Source: Symbiodinium natans (Eukaryota > Sar > Dinophyceae > Suessiales > Symbiodiniaceae). From it: a stretch of 64,000 nucleotides of DNA. The stretch's first letter is position 1, and the number at the start of each line of letters is the position of its first letter. The notes below the pieces were generated by a model. The model made no database searches. It was given only the letters and a program-made list of their open reading frames with translations, and had not been told where the DNA came from. A program made the position numbers and the translations under genes. The stretch lies in the NCBI GenBank assembly GCA_905221605.1, contig CAJNDS010000635.1, positions 619,528 to 683,527 on the forward strand, in the 5' to 3' direction. Shown one piece after another: positions 1-64,000 of this stretch.

Positions 1-1344
1 AGGTTTAGGGGTTTCAGTTTAGGGTGCACCTAGACAACTCAGGTATCCTTCAAGATTCCCCAAGTACCCCATTGAGGTACGCTGAGGCCCTGTGGATTAT
101 GATCGTGGGACCGAAGGTTCAAGGGCTGCTCTGAAGCCCTTCACACCCTAAACTGCCAACCCTACATGGAGCCCGCAACCTTTATCCGCAAACCCAGGGC
201 TAATGAACACTCTAAACCCCTCAAACCTACCTACGCCCCAGAGCCCAACACCCCAAACCCTCAAAGCTTGGCAAAAGCCTTAAAGCCCCATCAGCCCGAT
301 GAGCCCTAAAGGATGTGCTAAGTTGCGAGGGAACGGGGCAGTGCCTTGGTCCGTCTGTGGATGGAACTTCTCTTGGCCTTGGAAGTGACAAGGTTTATTG
401 CTTGGGCTTTGGGGTTTGGGGTTTCGGTTGGTTTAGAAATTGGGGTATAGGGTCGGGGGTGTAAGGCATTGGGTTGATAACATGCTGTTTCAAAGTCTGC
501 GGGCCATGAACCGCAAGGTTGCGTGCCAAGTGTAGGGTACAATGTGGATGTACCGAAAGTTTTCTCGCATTCTGAACATTCTTCACAGGCTTTGTGAGCT
601 CAAGGCTTGGGGTGAAGACGAGGGTTCAAATTTCAGGTTGAGGGTTTAGATGTCAAAAGCCACATGGCTCTCGACAAGCCTGCCCCAAAAACCCGAAACC
701 TCGAAGGACCCCTTGAAACCCGTAAACCGGAAAACCCCGAACCCTAGCCCTGAAGCCTAACCCGAACCCTAAACCCTAAACCCTCAACCCTGAACCCTCG
801 ACCCGAAACCCCGAGTGCTCTGGGGTTTGAGCCATCCTCGTCGTCTCCGTCGGAGTCATCGGGGTCGTCCCACCTCAGGAGCATGCTGGGCCTCGTAGGT
901 CTCAAGTCGGGGGTTTGGGATGTAGGGGGTTGGGAAACTTGAGGCATCCTCCAAGACGTGTTGTTGAGGAAGTCGGTTTAGGGGTGCCGGAATGCCACCC
1001 CAAACATGACTAAACCCTAAACCCTAAACCCTGAACCCTAATCTCCCCAAACGCCCCAAACGCCCTCAACGCCCTAAACCGGCCATTTTGGGAGCCTGCG
1101 CTGCTCACGGCCGGGAAGTCGCGGCGGGCGGCGGGCAACCATGGCTCGCCCGCGCTGTTCTTCCACGGATGCGTATAGGTGGGGTTTCGGGTTTAGGGTT
1201 TAGGGTTAGAGTTTAAGGTTGTGGGCTGGGTATCGGTGCCCAGTTTCTTATCTTTGACTACCGGGGAACCTTCAAAAACGTTGTTCAAGGAATATCGTTT
1301 TCGGGCTTCAACGTCCTTTAGGCTCTCGGGTGTTCGGCAGATAT

Positions 1345-1405
1345 TTGTTACATATATATATATATACATACATACATACATATATATATATATGTCTATA
1401 TATAT
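1345..1405. repeat. TA / CATA microsatellite
   Basis: (TA)n, then (CATA)n, then (TA)n. No gene detected in 1-2.5 kb; the rest is degenerate telomere-like repeat plus a few unique islands, including an acidic Asp-rich reading frame on the minus strand near 830-900 that I could not assign. Confidence 0.95.
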
Positions 1406-1782
1406 GTATTCTACCGTTCTCTTCCCTAATAAAATACCCAAAAAGTAAAGTAGGGTGCCTGGTTCCAGTCGGGTGCTTTCGGCCTCCAGAGCTGGAATTG
1501 AGCGGCGCGACGCCGATGGCGGCACATACGGGCGTGGGCTTCGAACTGAGCTGCAGCTCTGCGACAGACAAAGGGGTTCAGGCCAAGGGTTAAGTTCAAG
1601 GGTTTAGGGTTTAGGGTTTAGGGTTTAGGGTTTAGGGTTTAGGGTTTAGGACAAAAGGTACATGTGCCAGGAACTTGGTGTCCCAAAAGCCAGCTTAAGA
1701 CAGGCCTAAGCATCCTGACCCTAAGACCTGATCAGGATACAAAGCTCTAACCCGCAAAACCCACACCCTCAAACCCTCGACC

Positions 1783-1883
1783 TTGGGACATTCCCCCTTG
1801 TACTGACAGTCCTTAGTAGGGATGATAATAGGGGCACTATAATCCCTATTAGGGACTGTGAGTAGAAAGGGGGAACATCCCAA
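1783..1883. mobile_element. Palindromic MITE-like element, copy 1
   Basis: About 101 bp with long terminal inverted repeats: begins TTGGGACATTCCCCCTTGTA and ends AAGGGGGAACATCCCAA, with an imperfect inner stem (GACAGTCCTTAGTAGGG versus CCCTATTAGGGACTGT). Same family as 5113-5212 and 56068-56174. Confidence 0.85.
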
Positions 1884-2637
1884 CCTAGACCCCTAGACCC
1901 CTAGGCCCCTAAACCCCTAAATATGTTCCTAAATCCACACCTTCAAACCCCAGACCCCGAAAGCCCTGTAGTATCTCCAGGCTGCCTCTCGCCGAGGTGG
2001 TACAGCTCCAACACGGCCTCACGAACAAATCGGAAGATCCTCCTTGCAACCCTAAACCCCAAAAACACGACACCCTTAAACCCCCCCCCCCATAAGAAAC
2101 AGACCTAAATCTCAGGGCTCAGAGTTGGGACGTGCAGGCAAGTTCGAGATTTCAGGTGGGGTCGCGAGCCTTCAGGTTGCCTAAGCCCGGCAACTCCTGA
2201 AAACGCGGCAAACCCTGTTTGGGGATGTTGGGGGGTGGGGGGGAGGGGGTTTAGGGTTTAGGGTTCAGGGTTCAGGCTTTAGGGTCTTAAACTCACAAAA
2301 CACCCTGGGACCTGCAAGCCAAGACCCCCAAACCCTGAGCACTCTGGGGCGGCGGCAGCAAAGCAGGAGAGCGACATGGTCGCGGCCTTGCAGTGTAGTC
2401 TTGGGGCTTCTAGTTATACATAGATACAGACATTTATGCATATATATATATATAGATAATTATTCCCCGACTTATTTGGAACATGCATATATACGTGCAT
2501 ATATACCCTAGTTGGTTTTTGATGATTACGAAGGAAATACTCTCAACAGCACTATTGAATGACTATTTGTTGTTTATTGCTGCTCCTTCGGGCTTCCCAC
2601 ACAGCCGTGGTGTCGTCCGCAGGCCCTTCGACTGAGC

Positions 2638-56050
<53,413 letters not shown>

Positions 56051-56067
56051 CTTTGCTTTCTGGGCTT

Positions 56068-56174
56068 CGGGATGTTGCCCCCTTATACTAACATCATATA
56101 AACGGGATTATAGTACCTGTGACAATGCCAATAATGCCTACCAAGGACTGTTAGTATAAGGGTAAACATCCCAA
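56068..56174. mobile_element. Palindromic MITE-like element, copy 3
   Basis: About 107 bp, diverged: begins CGGGATGTTGCCCCCTTATA and ends TAAGGGTAAACATCCCAA. It lies 18 bp upstream (gene sense) of the RCC1 exon at 56050, so it is part of that intron's 3' end. Confidence 0.75.
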
Positions 56175-57545
56175 TTTACGGCTCAAGCAGCTGCCAAAAA
56201 TAAGAATGGGGTAGCACCAATTGGGTGCGTAGCGCTTTACCGCTAAACTCTCAACCTCGAGGTGATCATGATTAGGGTTTAAACCCTAAACCCTGACCCC
56301 TAAACCCCATTTAGAGATGCACGGTTTAGGGTTCCAGGTTCCATCAACCCGAGATGCGACATCAGGAGCCGTCAAAAACGCAAGGCCAGTTCTTCAGACT
56401 GCCGACCTGTTTTGGGATAAACCCTGAATACTGGGAAACCCTGAATACAAGGGCCGCAGTATCACCGGCACCCCAAAAAAGGAATATGGAGAACTGTCCC
56501 GCAAGGCGGGTTCGGGTTGGCGGGAGAGTGTCGGTGCCCCTTGCTGTGTATAAACGAAAGAAGCCATACAATGGAATCGAACATCTCAGGGTTTAGGGCC
56601 TAACGTTTCGGGCAGTTCTCGCCATTTTCTGGTGGCAACCCACGTGGGCCGAATAGCATCTACTGCAATCTGCATGCTGAGGGTCCTGGGTTTTGGGGCA
56701 GTAGGTTTTTAATCGGGTTCAGGCTTTAAAGGCACCGGAAAAGTAGAACATGTTTCCCAAGGGTTCAGGGTTCAGCCCTGCCCTCGAAGACCTCCCCCCA
56801 GCAGAAGCAAGCTCTGTGGCGGGCGCATCACCGCCGAGCGGCAGGGCCTCCAATCAGGGCTTGAATTGTCCCCAAACCCTTAAAACATTAAACCCTAGGT
56901 CAAGGGCTCCAAACTGGTGGCTCTTAAGCTAATAACCCCCAAGCCCGAAACCCCAAGAGGGAGCCCCTTGCCAAGCTCTGAGAGGGCCCTCTTCTCAACC
57001 CTGACGCGAAACCCTCTCAGAGCTCAGCGACTAGGTGCTGCAACCTAAGTTGAATCCCCAAACCTGCAAACCCTTGTAAACCCTAAACCCCCAAACCCCT
57101 GAACCCAAAATCGCGCGGGGAGGGGGGGGGACAAAGAATGCTCAGGGTACTAAGCATGCCGGAACCCAAAACCAACCCTACCCCAACTCATCGCCCCCTC
57201 GCGCGCCCACCTGCACGGGCGCCATGCCACTGCTTTGGCCCCAGCCCTCGGCTGGGTTCACCTGGGGCATGGGTCTGGGGTTTATGCCTCTTCGCACTTT
57301 GGTTGAACCTGCACAAACCCCAGAGCCGAAACCCTGAACGCCCAGCCCTAGAATCCCCTAAGCCCGGCCTAAACCCTGAACCCTGAAAGCTCAGGGTTAG
57401 CATTAGGGTAACTGAGGTCGCAGCCAAGAGCACCGCAGCACGATCAGCGGCAGAAGCCCCCCCTCCCCCTGTCCCCTCCCGAAGGTTTCGTGTCTTGGCT
57501 TGCAGTGACTGTCGAACCCCCAAGATCTTAAGTGACCTGTGGAAC

Positions 57546-57880
57546 CCTAAAGCCTAAACCCTAAACCCTAACCCTAAACCCTAAACCCTAAACCCTAAAC
57601 CCTAAACCCTAAACCCTAAACCCTAAACCCTAAACCCTAAACCCTAAACCCTAAACCCTAAACCCAACCCACTCATCCCGAGGTGCCTACAAGAAACCTC
57701 CCGGGCCCTACATCTACACCGCCCCCTCCCCCTGAGGCCGCCCCGGCCTCGAGCCAAGCAGGGTTGCGGTTTCGAAGGGATCGGGGGTTTAGGGTTTAGG
57801 GTTTAGGGTTTAGGGTTTAGGGTTTAGGGTTTAGGGTTTAGGGTTTAGGGTTTAGGGTTTAGGGTTTAGGGTTTAGGTTT
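57546..57880. repeat. Facing CCCTAAA and TTTAGGG arrays
   Basis: CCCTAAA from 57546 to 57665 (about 16 units) and TTTAGGG from 57785 to 57880 (about 13 units) face each other across 120 bp, giving a large potential stem. The spacer is GC-rich with no exon I could confirm. Confidence 0.95.
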
Positions 57881-59109
57881 AGGGTCTAGGGTTCTAAAGT
57901 ATTTCGGACTTTTTGTTTGAGGGGGGTTGAGGGTCGGTGGTTGAGGGTTCAGGACGTAGGGCGTCAAGTCAGCATATGTCAGTATGTTCCTTTACCTTTC
58001 CTACGGAGTTCTGAAGTACAGGCGAGATCTGGGGTTCGAGGAGGGTGTCAACGCATAGACAAACGCTCCGAGCACAGGATGTCTAGGGTTCGACTTTGCA
58101 AACTTGCAAGGCTTGCTTAGGGCTGGTACTGGGCAGGCTTTGACACCCCTTTCCAAAAAAATCAGAATCCCCCCCCCCCCCTCCCGGTCCTTTCGATCAT
58201 GGGGATAAGGGCTCAATGGGGAACACGACTACACCAAAACCCTAAAAGGCTAGGATGCAGCCTCTCATTTTAGAATTCAGAAGTCGTCCGCTGTCCCGGC
58301 ATGGCGTTCCGAACCTTATGTGCCTGACATAGCATAGGGGCCTCTCAACTCGAGCGAGTATTCGGGCCACAGCCGTTTGCTTTATAGCTGTGTAAGCATT
58401 ATGGGCTGCAAGGGTACAGCAAACCCTAAACCCACATGAGGTGCTCATACATGAGATGCTCAGACCTCCGGCATGAGCCCTAAGTCCTGACCCCCTTGAA
58501 CTTCAGACTTCTGGGGGGGCTCGGGGCTGTTCGGCTTCAGGGTTTATGGAGCTTGCAGCATTTACCGTGTTTATCGGGTTTGCAGGGGGTTGATGGGCCG
58601 TTCTGGGTGTATAGGGCTTTTAGGGCTTGCAGGGCATGCGGTGTTTACAGGGTTCATAGGGTTCGGAAAGCCGCCACCAACCTTCAAATGAAACGTCTGT
58701 CATGCCTCGAGCATGCAACGGCGAAACATGCCATTCGAAAAGCAGCAGGAGGCTGATGGTTAAAGGGTTGATGCTCTGCGTTTAGGATTTAGGGCTCAGA
58801 AGGGGGGTAAGGCCTCACGAATGGTCGGCAGCCTGGAAAATATGCGCCAAGCGCGAAACTGAATTCAAACAGCCGCGCGTGATTTGGCAGCAGCTTAGTG
58901 CAACTTTCCCGGGGTAGTGAGCGCTGATATCCCAGACCACAAACACCGAAATGCTCGTCAGAAACTCTCTACACTGCAGGCTCTATAGGCCTAATAGTAA
59001 CGTGGCAAAGGTCACGTGACCCCAACTGAGTGACGCTGCCGCAGCATGGGCAGGAGCTGGTTCGGCGCCTGCCTGCCAGGGAAGTTCACCGCGTTTCAAG
59101 GTGGCCCCT

Positions 59110-59204
59110 GAGGGTTTAGGGTTTAGGGTTTAGGGTTTAGGGTTTAGGGTTTAGGGTTTAGGGTTTAGGGTTTAGGGTTTAGGGTTTAGGGTTTAGGGTT
59201 TAGG
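59110..59204 (+). repeat. TTTAGGG array
   Basis: About 13 perfect heptamers. No confirmed exon within 400 bp. Confidence 0.95.
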
Positions 59205-59642
59205 GCCTGGCCTGAACCTTGTGAACCCTAACATAGGGCTCCGGGCTTAGCATTCGACACCAAAGACTACACCCTAAACCCCAAAACCCATGCCCCCTCG
59301 CCCCCCTCCCTGGCACCTCAGATGCCCGGCCGCCTGGTCAAAGCATCCCAGTAGCCTCAGCTGGAGAATCCTGTAACTCGGGGTGGAGAAAGAAGCGTAG
59401 AAAGAAGCTTCGGGTGTCGGAGTTAGGAGTTCGTTATCGGGTTTGAGGGTTGTGGGGGAATTGGAGTGAGGGGGGGCGGAGTTAGTTGACCTATGTGGGC
59501 TCCTGGACCATTTAAGCAACAGGTGCCAGCGAACCCGTGATATTAAATCTCCAACCATTGGAGCATCTCCTTGCATAAGGTACCCTTACATATCCTCACT
59601 ACAGGCCCCCCCCCCCAAAAAAAAGAGGAAACGTTACCCTGC

Positions 59643-59728
59643 TCTTTCTCGAAACCCCCAATCGTCTTGATGATGCAGACCAAGATGCCGGCCGCATCAA
59701 GGTCTCTGGCATGCGCGTAGCCTCTACA
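59643..59728 (-). CDS. Probable exon, gene unknown
   Basis: Minus-strand island with AG acceptor and GT donor encoding YAHARDLDAAGILVCIIKTI then GGFEKEQ, with coding-like composition among repeats. I do not recognise the domain. It could belong to the N-terminal part of the RCC1 gene or to a gene upstream of it. Confidence 0.45.
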
Positions 59729-60194
59729 GGCGTGGGGTGTCGGGTTTGGGGTTTAGGGTTTAGGGTAGATGCATCAGTCCGAAAATTTCCAGGAGGCCCT
59801 AGAAACGTGCAAGCGCTCCTCCCTGCACCCCAAACCCCAAAGCCTAAACCCTAAACCCTATACCCTAAACCCCAAACCTTAGATCCTAAACCCCAAACCC
59901 GAGCAACAAAGAGTCCTTTCGGGAGTCCTGGGCTGAACATCCGAAGTGCCTACACTGCTCCGAATAGCGACATGGGCCATTTCAGGGCTGAAGGCGTTGG
60001 GGCTTCATGACTTAGGGTTTGGGGTTTAGGGGTTAGGGTTTGGGGTTTAGGGTTCAGGAAATTTTTCGGGCTCAGGGGAACGAAGTCCGACCCCCAAATT
60101 CCACATCTTGAAGGCCCGAAATTTTCAACAGGAGGGACCCTCGGGTTGTTGTAGGAACTTAGGAGTGTCGCGCGGCTTCGGAATCCCAACAGCG

Positions 60195-60228
60195 TGGCAC
60201 CTTCCTGCCACTGGTGGCCGATGAACCA
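60195..60228 (-). CDS. Possible small exon, gene unknown
   Basis: Minus-strand island after a CCAG acceptor, encoding FSNWFIGHQWQEGA. Not repeat-like and flanked by telomere-like units on both sides as confirmed exons are, but without a recognised family. Confidence 0.3.
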
Positions 60229-61224
60229 GTTGGAAAACCTGGCGCAATTGGAGCGCGGCGTGAGTGAGGATTTAGAGTCTCTAAACCCTAACCCCTAAAC
60301 CCTAAAGCCCTAAACTCCTAAACCGTAAACCCTAGAGTTCTGAGTTTGTCGGGGTTTCAAGATGCTTCGCAGCCCAGAGCCTCAACAATGGCAAACCCCA
60401 TGCAGTGTTAGTACTAAACTACACTAAATGCCCAGTCTGCTTGAAAGAGCCCCCCCAACCCCTACAGCCCAAACCACTAAAACCCCTAAACCCAAAAACC
60501 CCAACCCCCCCCCCCCTCCCCCAAAAAAAAAGAACAAACGGCCAAAAAAAATCACAAAGCCTCTAGGGATTCGGACCCTTGCGGCCTCAGCAGGTTCCGG
60601 ACGTCCACCCGACCACCCAGCGTAGGGCTTACCCAGATGTGGTGGTCTCGGGGAGACAGCAGGGCCTCGGGTAACTTAGCGTTTCGTTTAGGGCTTTACG
60701 GGGTTCATTGGTTGCTGTTTTATGGTTTAGGGTTTAGGGCTTAGGGTTGGGGTTTAGGGTTTAAGGTTTAGGGTTAAGGCTTAGGGCTTAGGGTTTAGGG
60801 TTGGGATTCTTTTACTAAGCTTTAGGCTCCGGCCTATGCTTCGGGAACAGCGGCCATGCGGATTGGGGAGCACACATCAGGCTTAGGGTTGAGGGTTTTA
60901 GGGTTTAGGGTTCAGGGATTACAGTTCCTTTTGAGCCTACATAGGCAACTTTAAGGTGAAGTTTCAGGAGCTTGGGGTTTAGAGTCTACGCCCCTAGGTT
61001 GCTACCGAGCGTCTGAGAAGGGGTAGTTACATGATGTTCCTCCAGGTACCCTTATGCCAGTCCTAAATATAAGCCCCAACCCCAAAGCGCTAAACCCAAA
61101 CCCGAGACACAGGTTCAGTTCCGAGGGTTGCTTTACATCGTAGTTTACAGGGTTTTGGGCTTCGGGTTGAGGGTTGGCGCGTTGGGAAAAACAACTATTG
61201 GGAGTCTCTATTTGGTGTCAGGGT

Positions 61225-61720
61225 TCTGAGTTTAATTGCAAAGGATCCGCCTTGCTTCCAGGACGCAGGAGGCCCAAATGGCTAAGGGGTTTAGGGTGCA
61301 GGGGTTTCGAGTGAAGGACTGGCTAGCACTGTGGGCTTGCCGGTCTTTAGCATCCGGACCTAACCCGAAGCCCTTCTCAGAGAACCGCTTGCACACGAGG
61401 CGACCATTGCCCACCCCCCCCCCCCACCAAAGTGCATGTCGCGCAAAATGGTCACGCAAATGGCGCATGATGCTCCGAACGTGTGCTCGCAGAGCGTTGT
61501 CCCGACAACCCGCCCCAATAAATGCGCGGACAAAGAAAGAAACGACCGCACATGTTGAGAATGTGTCGAAATCCTCACGCAGGCCAACGTTATCGGCATG
61601 CACCTCTCCGACGACAACGAATGCGACGTGGCCAAAGCGCGGCTTGAATCCGAACAAACGCCCCCGAAAGCAAAGAGGCATTGCACCGGTGCCGGCGAGG
61701 CAACCGAAACCCCTAGTGCG
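61225..61720. other. Unique GC-rich stretch without recognised gene
   Basis: About 500 bp with overlapping open frames on both strands (149-192 codons) and no telomere-like units. None of the translations shows a family motif. Could be exon, old mobile element or intron sequence. Confidence 0.4.
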
Positions 61721-62701
61721 CTTGGGCTTTAAGGCCTCGTCGCTGCTAAGGCTCTTGGTTTTGAATTTTGGGGATTTAGGGCTTACTCGAAGATCTAAGG
61801 TTCCAGGGGGTTGAAGGTCTTGGGCCCGTCTCCACCACCTGAGCCCTCAAGCTGGATTCCTCTTTTGGGGCCTACGCTGCCCTTTCTGACACTCAGCCAT
61901 GGCACCTTCATCACCTTGGCTGCATGATCGTGGGCATGCGTAGGGTTTCGTGTTGCTGGTTGCAAGAAGACTCAGGGTAGCCACGCGCAGGGCAACAAGT
62001 ACCAAAAGAAGCTGTGAACGTTTCCGATGTTGCGAACCCCTCCCAACTATCTCCAAGTGGAGTCCACGCTTTTAGGGTTGCTTCGGTTTAAGCCATTGAG
62101 GCTTTACGTTCTTGCGGACACCTATCTCGGCACGGAGAACCCAAGGCCGTAGTGGTGAGCCTCACGAGGTGCCCCGATGGTATCGAACCGAACCTCCAGG
62201 TCCGCAGCTTCTGGCATTTCAGCAACGTGCAGCACCCTGAGCCCTCGACCCAAAGCCTCAAAGCCTTAACCAAAAAACTCTGCAAAACTCTGCTGTTCTT
62301 ACCACTCAACCTCAAAGCTCTTCACTCGGTTCAGGGTTCAGGGTTCAGGGTTCAGGGCCGACTCCCTGCCCGATATCCCCTGTCGTGACTAGATCGCTTC
62401 TCGCCAGGTCACGGTGCAGTTCCAGATCGCATAGATGCGGTCTGTCAGTCCACTGTGCCTTTGAAGGGAACAAGGAGAAGGGATTGCTTGGTTTGGCCAC
62501 CCCAAAATACACATGTGGCCATACGGCGTCCATGTTTTGGGGGCTGGGGTAAGCAAAAGAAGCATACTCGCCCTGCAGCATGTGGCCTTGCCCTAAGGCC
62601 TAAGAAGGTGATAGAAGCCTCATGCCCTAAACCCCACAGGCTTGCGCCCAAAACCTAAACTCCCAAACCCTGAAAATCCGTTCCTGAATCCGCCATGCAC
62701 T

Positions 62702-63224
62702 CTACACCTCGAAACTTCAACAACGTGAGCTTCAAAGACCCTATAAGCCCCACAAACTCAGCTCGTTTGGGCCAGATCGGCGGCCAGCGAGTCTCGACCC
62801 TTTCCTTGCGAAAGCAATGGCCGAGAATATTTCAGGGGCTTGTCAAGGCTGAGAATCTGTACAAACGGCTTAGCGCGATTCAACCTTGCAAGGCCCGAGC
62901 CGCGCCGGAAGGTCTTCCTTTGGCTTTAGGTTTGTGCAAGGTTTGGTACCAGTACTGGCGCGCCAGATGATCGACCGATGCGCTCGGGCCCGCCAAAGTT
63001 CAGTGCACAGCTTCGATCAATGAAGCTGCGCATATCAGGCGTCGCAGCCTGCCCTTGCATCAACGTAAGGAAACGCGTCTCATGTGAGAAGTGTGTCCGG
63101 CAATAAAGGTTGATTAGAGACCAGCTTAGGAATGCAAGGCAGAACAGCTGTGAAAGCCCGAGACTCAGCGCAAGCGCAGCACCAGGTGAAGCGTCGACTC
63201 CTTCTGGATGTTGTAGTCTGACAG
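62702..63224 (-). pseudogene. 5'-truncated copy of the polyubiquitin 3' end and downstream sequence
   Basis: 63224-62702 is a close copy of 50797-50252: it starts within the last ubiquitin unit (about 24 codons, from the Ser-Asp-Tyr-Asn region to the stop), includes the same LRLR-stop ending, and continues through about 450 bp downstream of the gene with scattered substitutions and small indels. It abuts the 3' end of the LINE fragment with 85 bp between. It cannot encode ubiquitin. Confidence 0.9.
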
Positions 63225-63309
63225 ACAGACTATCTTTGAAAGACGACAGCCCTAGCCACCGAGATGAACTGAGCAAGCCGCCTTCACGCCCGAAGTGATA
63301 GCGCCACCA

Positions 63310-64000
63310 CTAGGCCTCCACGTGGAAGCCATGCACGTCCAGAAGCTGCTTACGCACGCCCGCCATGAAGTCCAGAACACTACGCGCCTGGCGAGTCACG
63401 GTCCGCCACGGCCAGCCCAAACGTCCGCGAAGAGGAAGAGCTGGTCGAGGAGGTCTGCCACGACTGAAAAACGCGCAATTCCACACCAAGTGCTCCCAGG
63501 AAGGAACCACCCACTGCATGCACCACTCGCACCGCGGGGGCGCGAATCCATCCCGAATGACGCCGTAGACGGCCGTGCTGAGCGCCGCTCCATGCATAAC
63601 TGCCCGTTGATGTCCGCCAGCTTGAGCATATAGTCGAGAAGCGGCCCGGACCTGCTGCTCGTCATAGTTCACGTGCTGCAACAAGCGTGAGTCGCGCCGG
63701 TCGCGAGCCAGGAAGAGGTCGAAAAGTCGTCGCCTGTGTGCTTCACGTAGCGCATGCACCACCCGACCTATTGCCAGACGGCAAGTAGGTTCCGTCCAGG
63801 AAACCCGCCCCAGCGCAGGATGTCGCCAAAGTGTCGGCCTCACCGGCGTGAAGTCCGCGTCCCCAAATACAGCGCAAACCCGTCGTAGCCACCGCCCAGG
63901 TCGAAGAAGAACGTGGTGCTGTAGCCAGTAGTGTCGCGCCCGCAGGAAGGAAGCCACTGCTGCCACGGAAGCCGCAAAAGCTGGTGAGGTCCAATGTCCT
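63310..64000 (-). CDS. LINE-type retrotransposon protein, C-terminal part (runs off the window)
   Basis: Open frame from the right edge to the stop at 63310, about 229 residues, with no start inside the window. It ends with CEWCMQWVVPSWEHLVWNC, a C-x2-C...H-x4-C zinc-knuckle typical of the C-terminus of non-LTR retrotransposon proteins, followed by a conserved RLGWP stretch. The upstream reverse transcriptase would lie beyond 64000. The whole frame is Arg-rich and GC-rich, unlike the flanking repeats. Confidence 0.75.
   Translation of the reverse strand, partial: GHWTSPAFAASVAAVASFLRARHYWLQHHVLLRPGRWLRRVCAVFGDADFTPVRPTLWRHPALGRVSWTEPTCRLAIGRVVHALREAHRRRLFDLFLARDRRDSRLLQHVNYDEQQVRAASRLYAQAGGHQRAVMHGAALSTAVYGVIRDGFAPPRCEWCMQWVVPSWEHLVWNCAFFSRGRPPRPALPLRGRLGWPWRTVTRQARSVLDFMAGVRKQLLDVHGFHVEA

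Noticed and set aside
57420-57470. Possible first-blade RCC1 exon (AADRAAVLLAA) on the minus strand
   Set aside because: No AG acceptor directly before it and no phase match to the exon at 56050.
62390-62470. Possible protein kinase catalytic loop (LHRDLARSD) on the minus strand
   Set aside because: No conserved Asn after HRDLAxx and no other kinase motif nearby; another frame reads equally well.

Overview
The window looks like dinoflagellate nuclear DNA. The evidence is: genes on one strand (all supported coding sequence is on the minus strand); tiny exons (21-306 nt) in introns packed with TTTAGGG/CCCTAAA-type telomere-like repeats; reading frames that rejoin only with mostly non-canonical GC or GA 5' splice sites; an intronless tandem polyubiquitin gene; and a tyrosine-recombinase retrotransposon carrying a methyltransferase-like domain. 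The species cannot be named from the sequence. Long ORFs are mostly absent because the genes are so split; exons were found by reading short non-repeat islands on the minus strand and checking that motifs and splice phases join.

Layout, high to low coordinate (direction of transcription). 64.0-63.2 kb: 3' end of a LINE-type retrotransposon running off the right edge, directly followed by a 5'-truncated copy of the polyubiquitin 3' end (63.2-62.7 kb). 62-57 kb: repeats, with a few probable but unassigned exons. 56.05-7.83 kb: 27 exons of a seven-bladed RCC1 beta-propeller protein, followed by BTB/POZ-like exons (5.35-2.64 kb), i.e. an RCC1-BTB type gene spanning more than 50 kb.

Three other units lie inside its introns on the same strand: a seven-unit polyubiquitin gene (52.33-50.74 kb), an almost complete Ngaro/PAT-like tyrosine-recombinase retrotransposon (44.98-37.13 kb, gag / methyltransferase-RT-RNase H / recombinase, with split direct repeats), and a 26-exon AMP-dependent acyl-CoA synthetase gene (24.63-10.54 kb). 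The RCC1 exons on each side of each insertion join in phase and complete the blade motif, which is the argument for nesting rather than separate genes.

The rest is intronic or intergenic repeat: interstitial telomere-like arrays, several homogenised to local variants (TTTCAGGG, TTGAGGG, TTATAGGG, TTTGAGGG); a palindromic MITE-like family with three copies; an inverted array of a 22-bp unit at 25.15-25.5 kb; and an array of about 90-bp units with internal hairpins at 35.4-36.15 kb. Two small insertions with target-site duplications are visible, one at a splice acceptor and one inside the retrotransposon methyltransferase domain.
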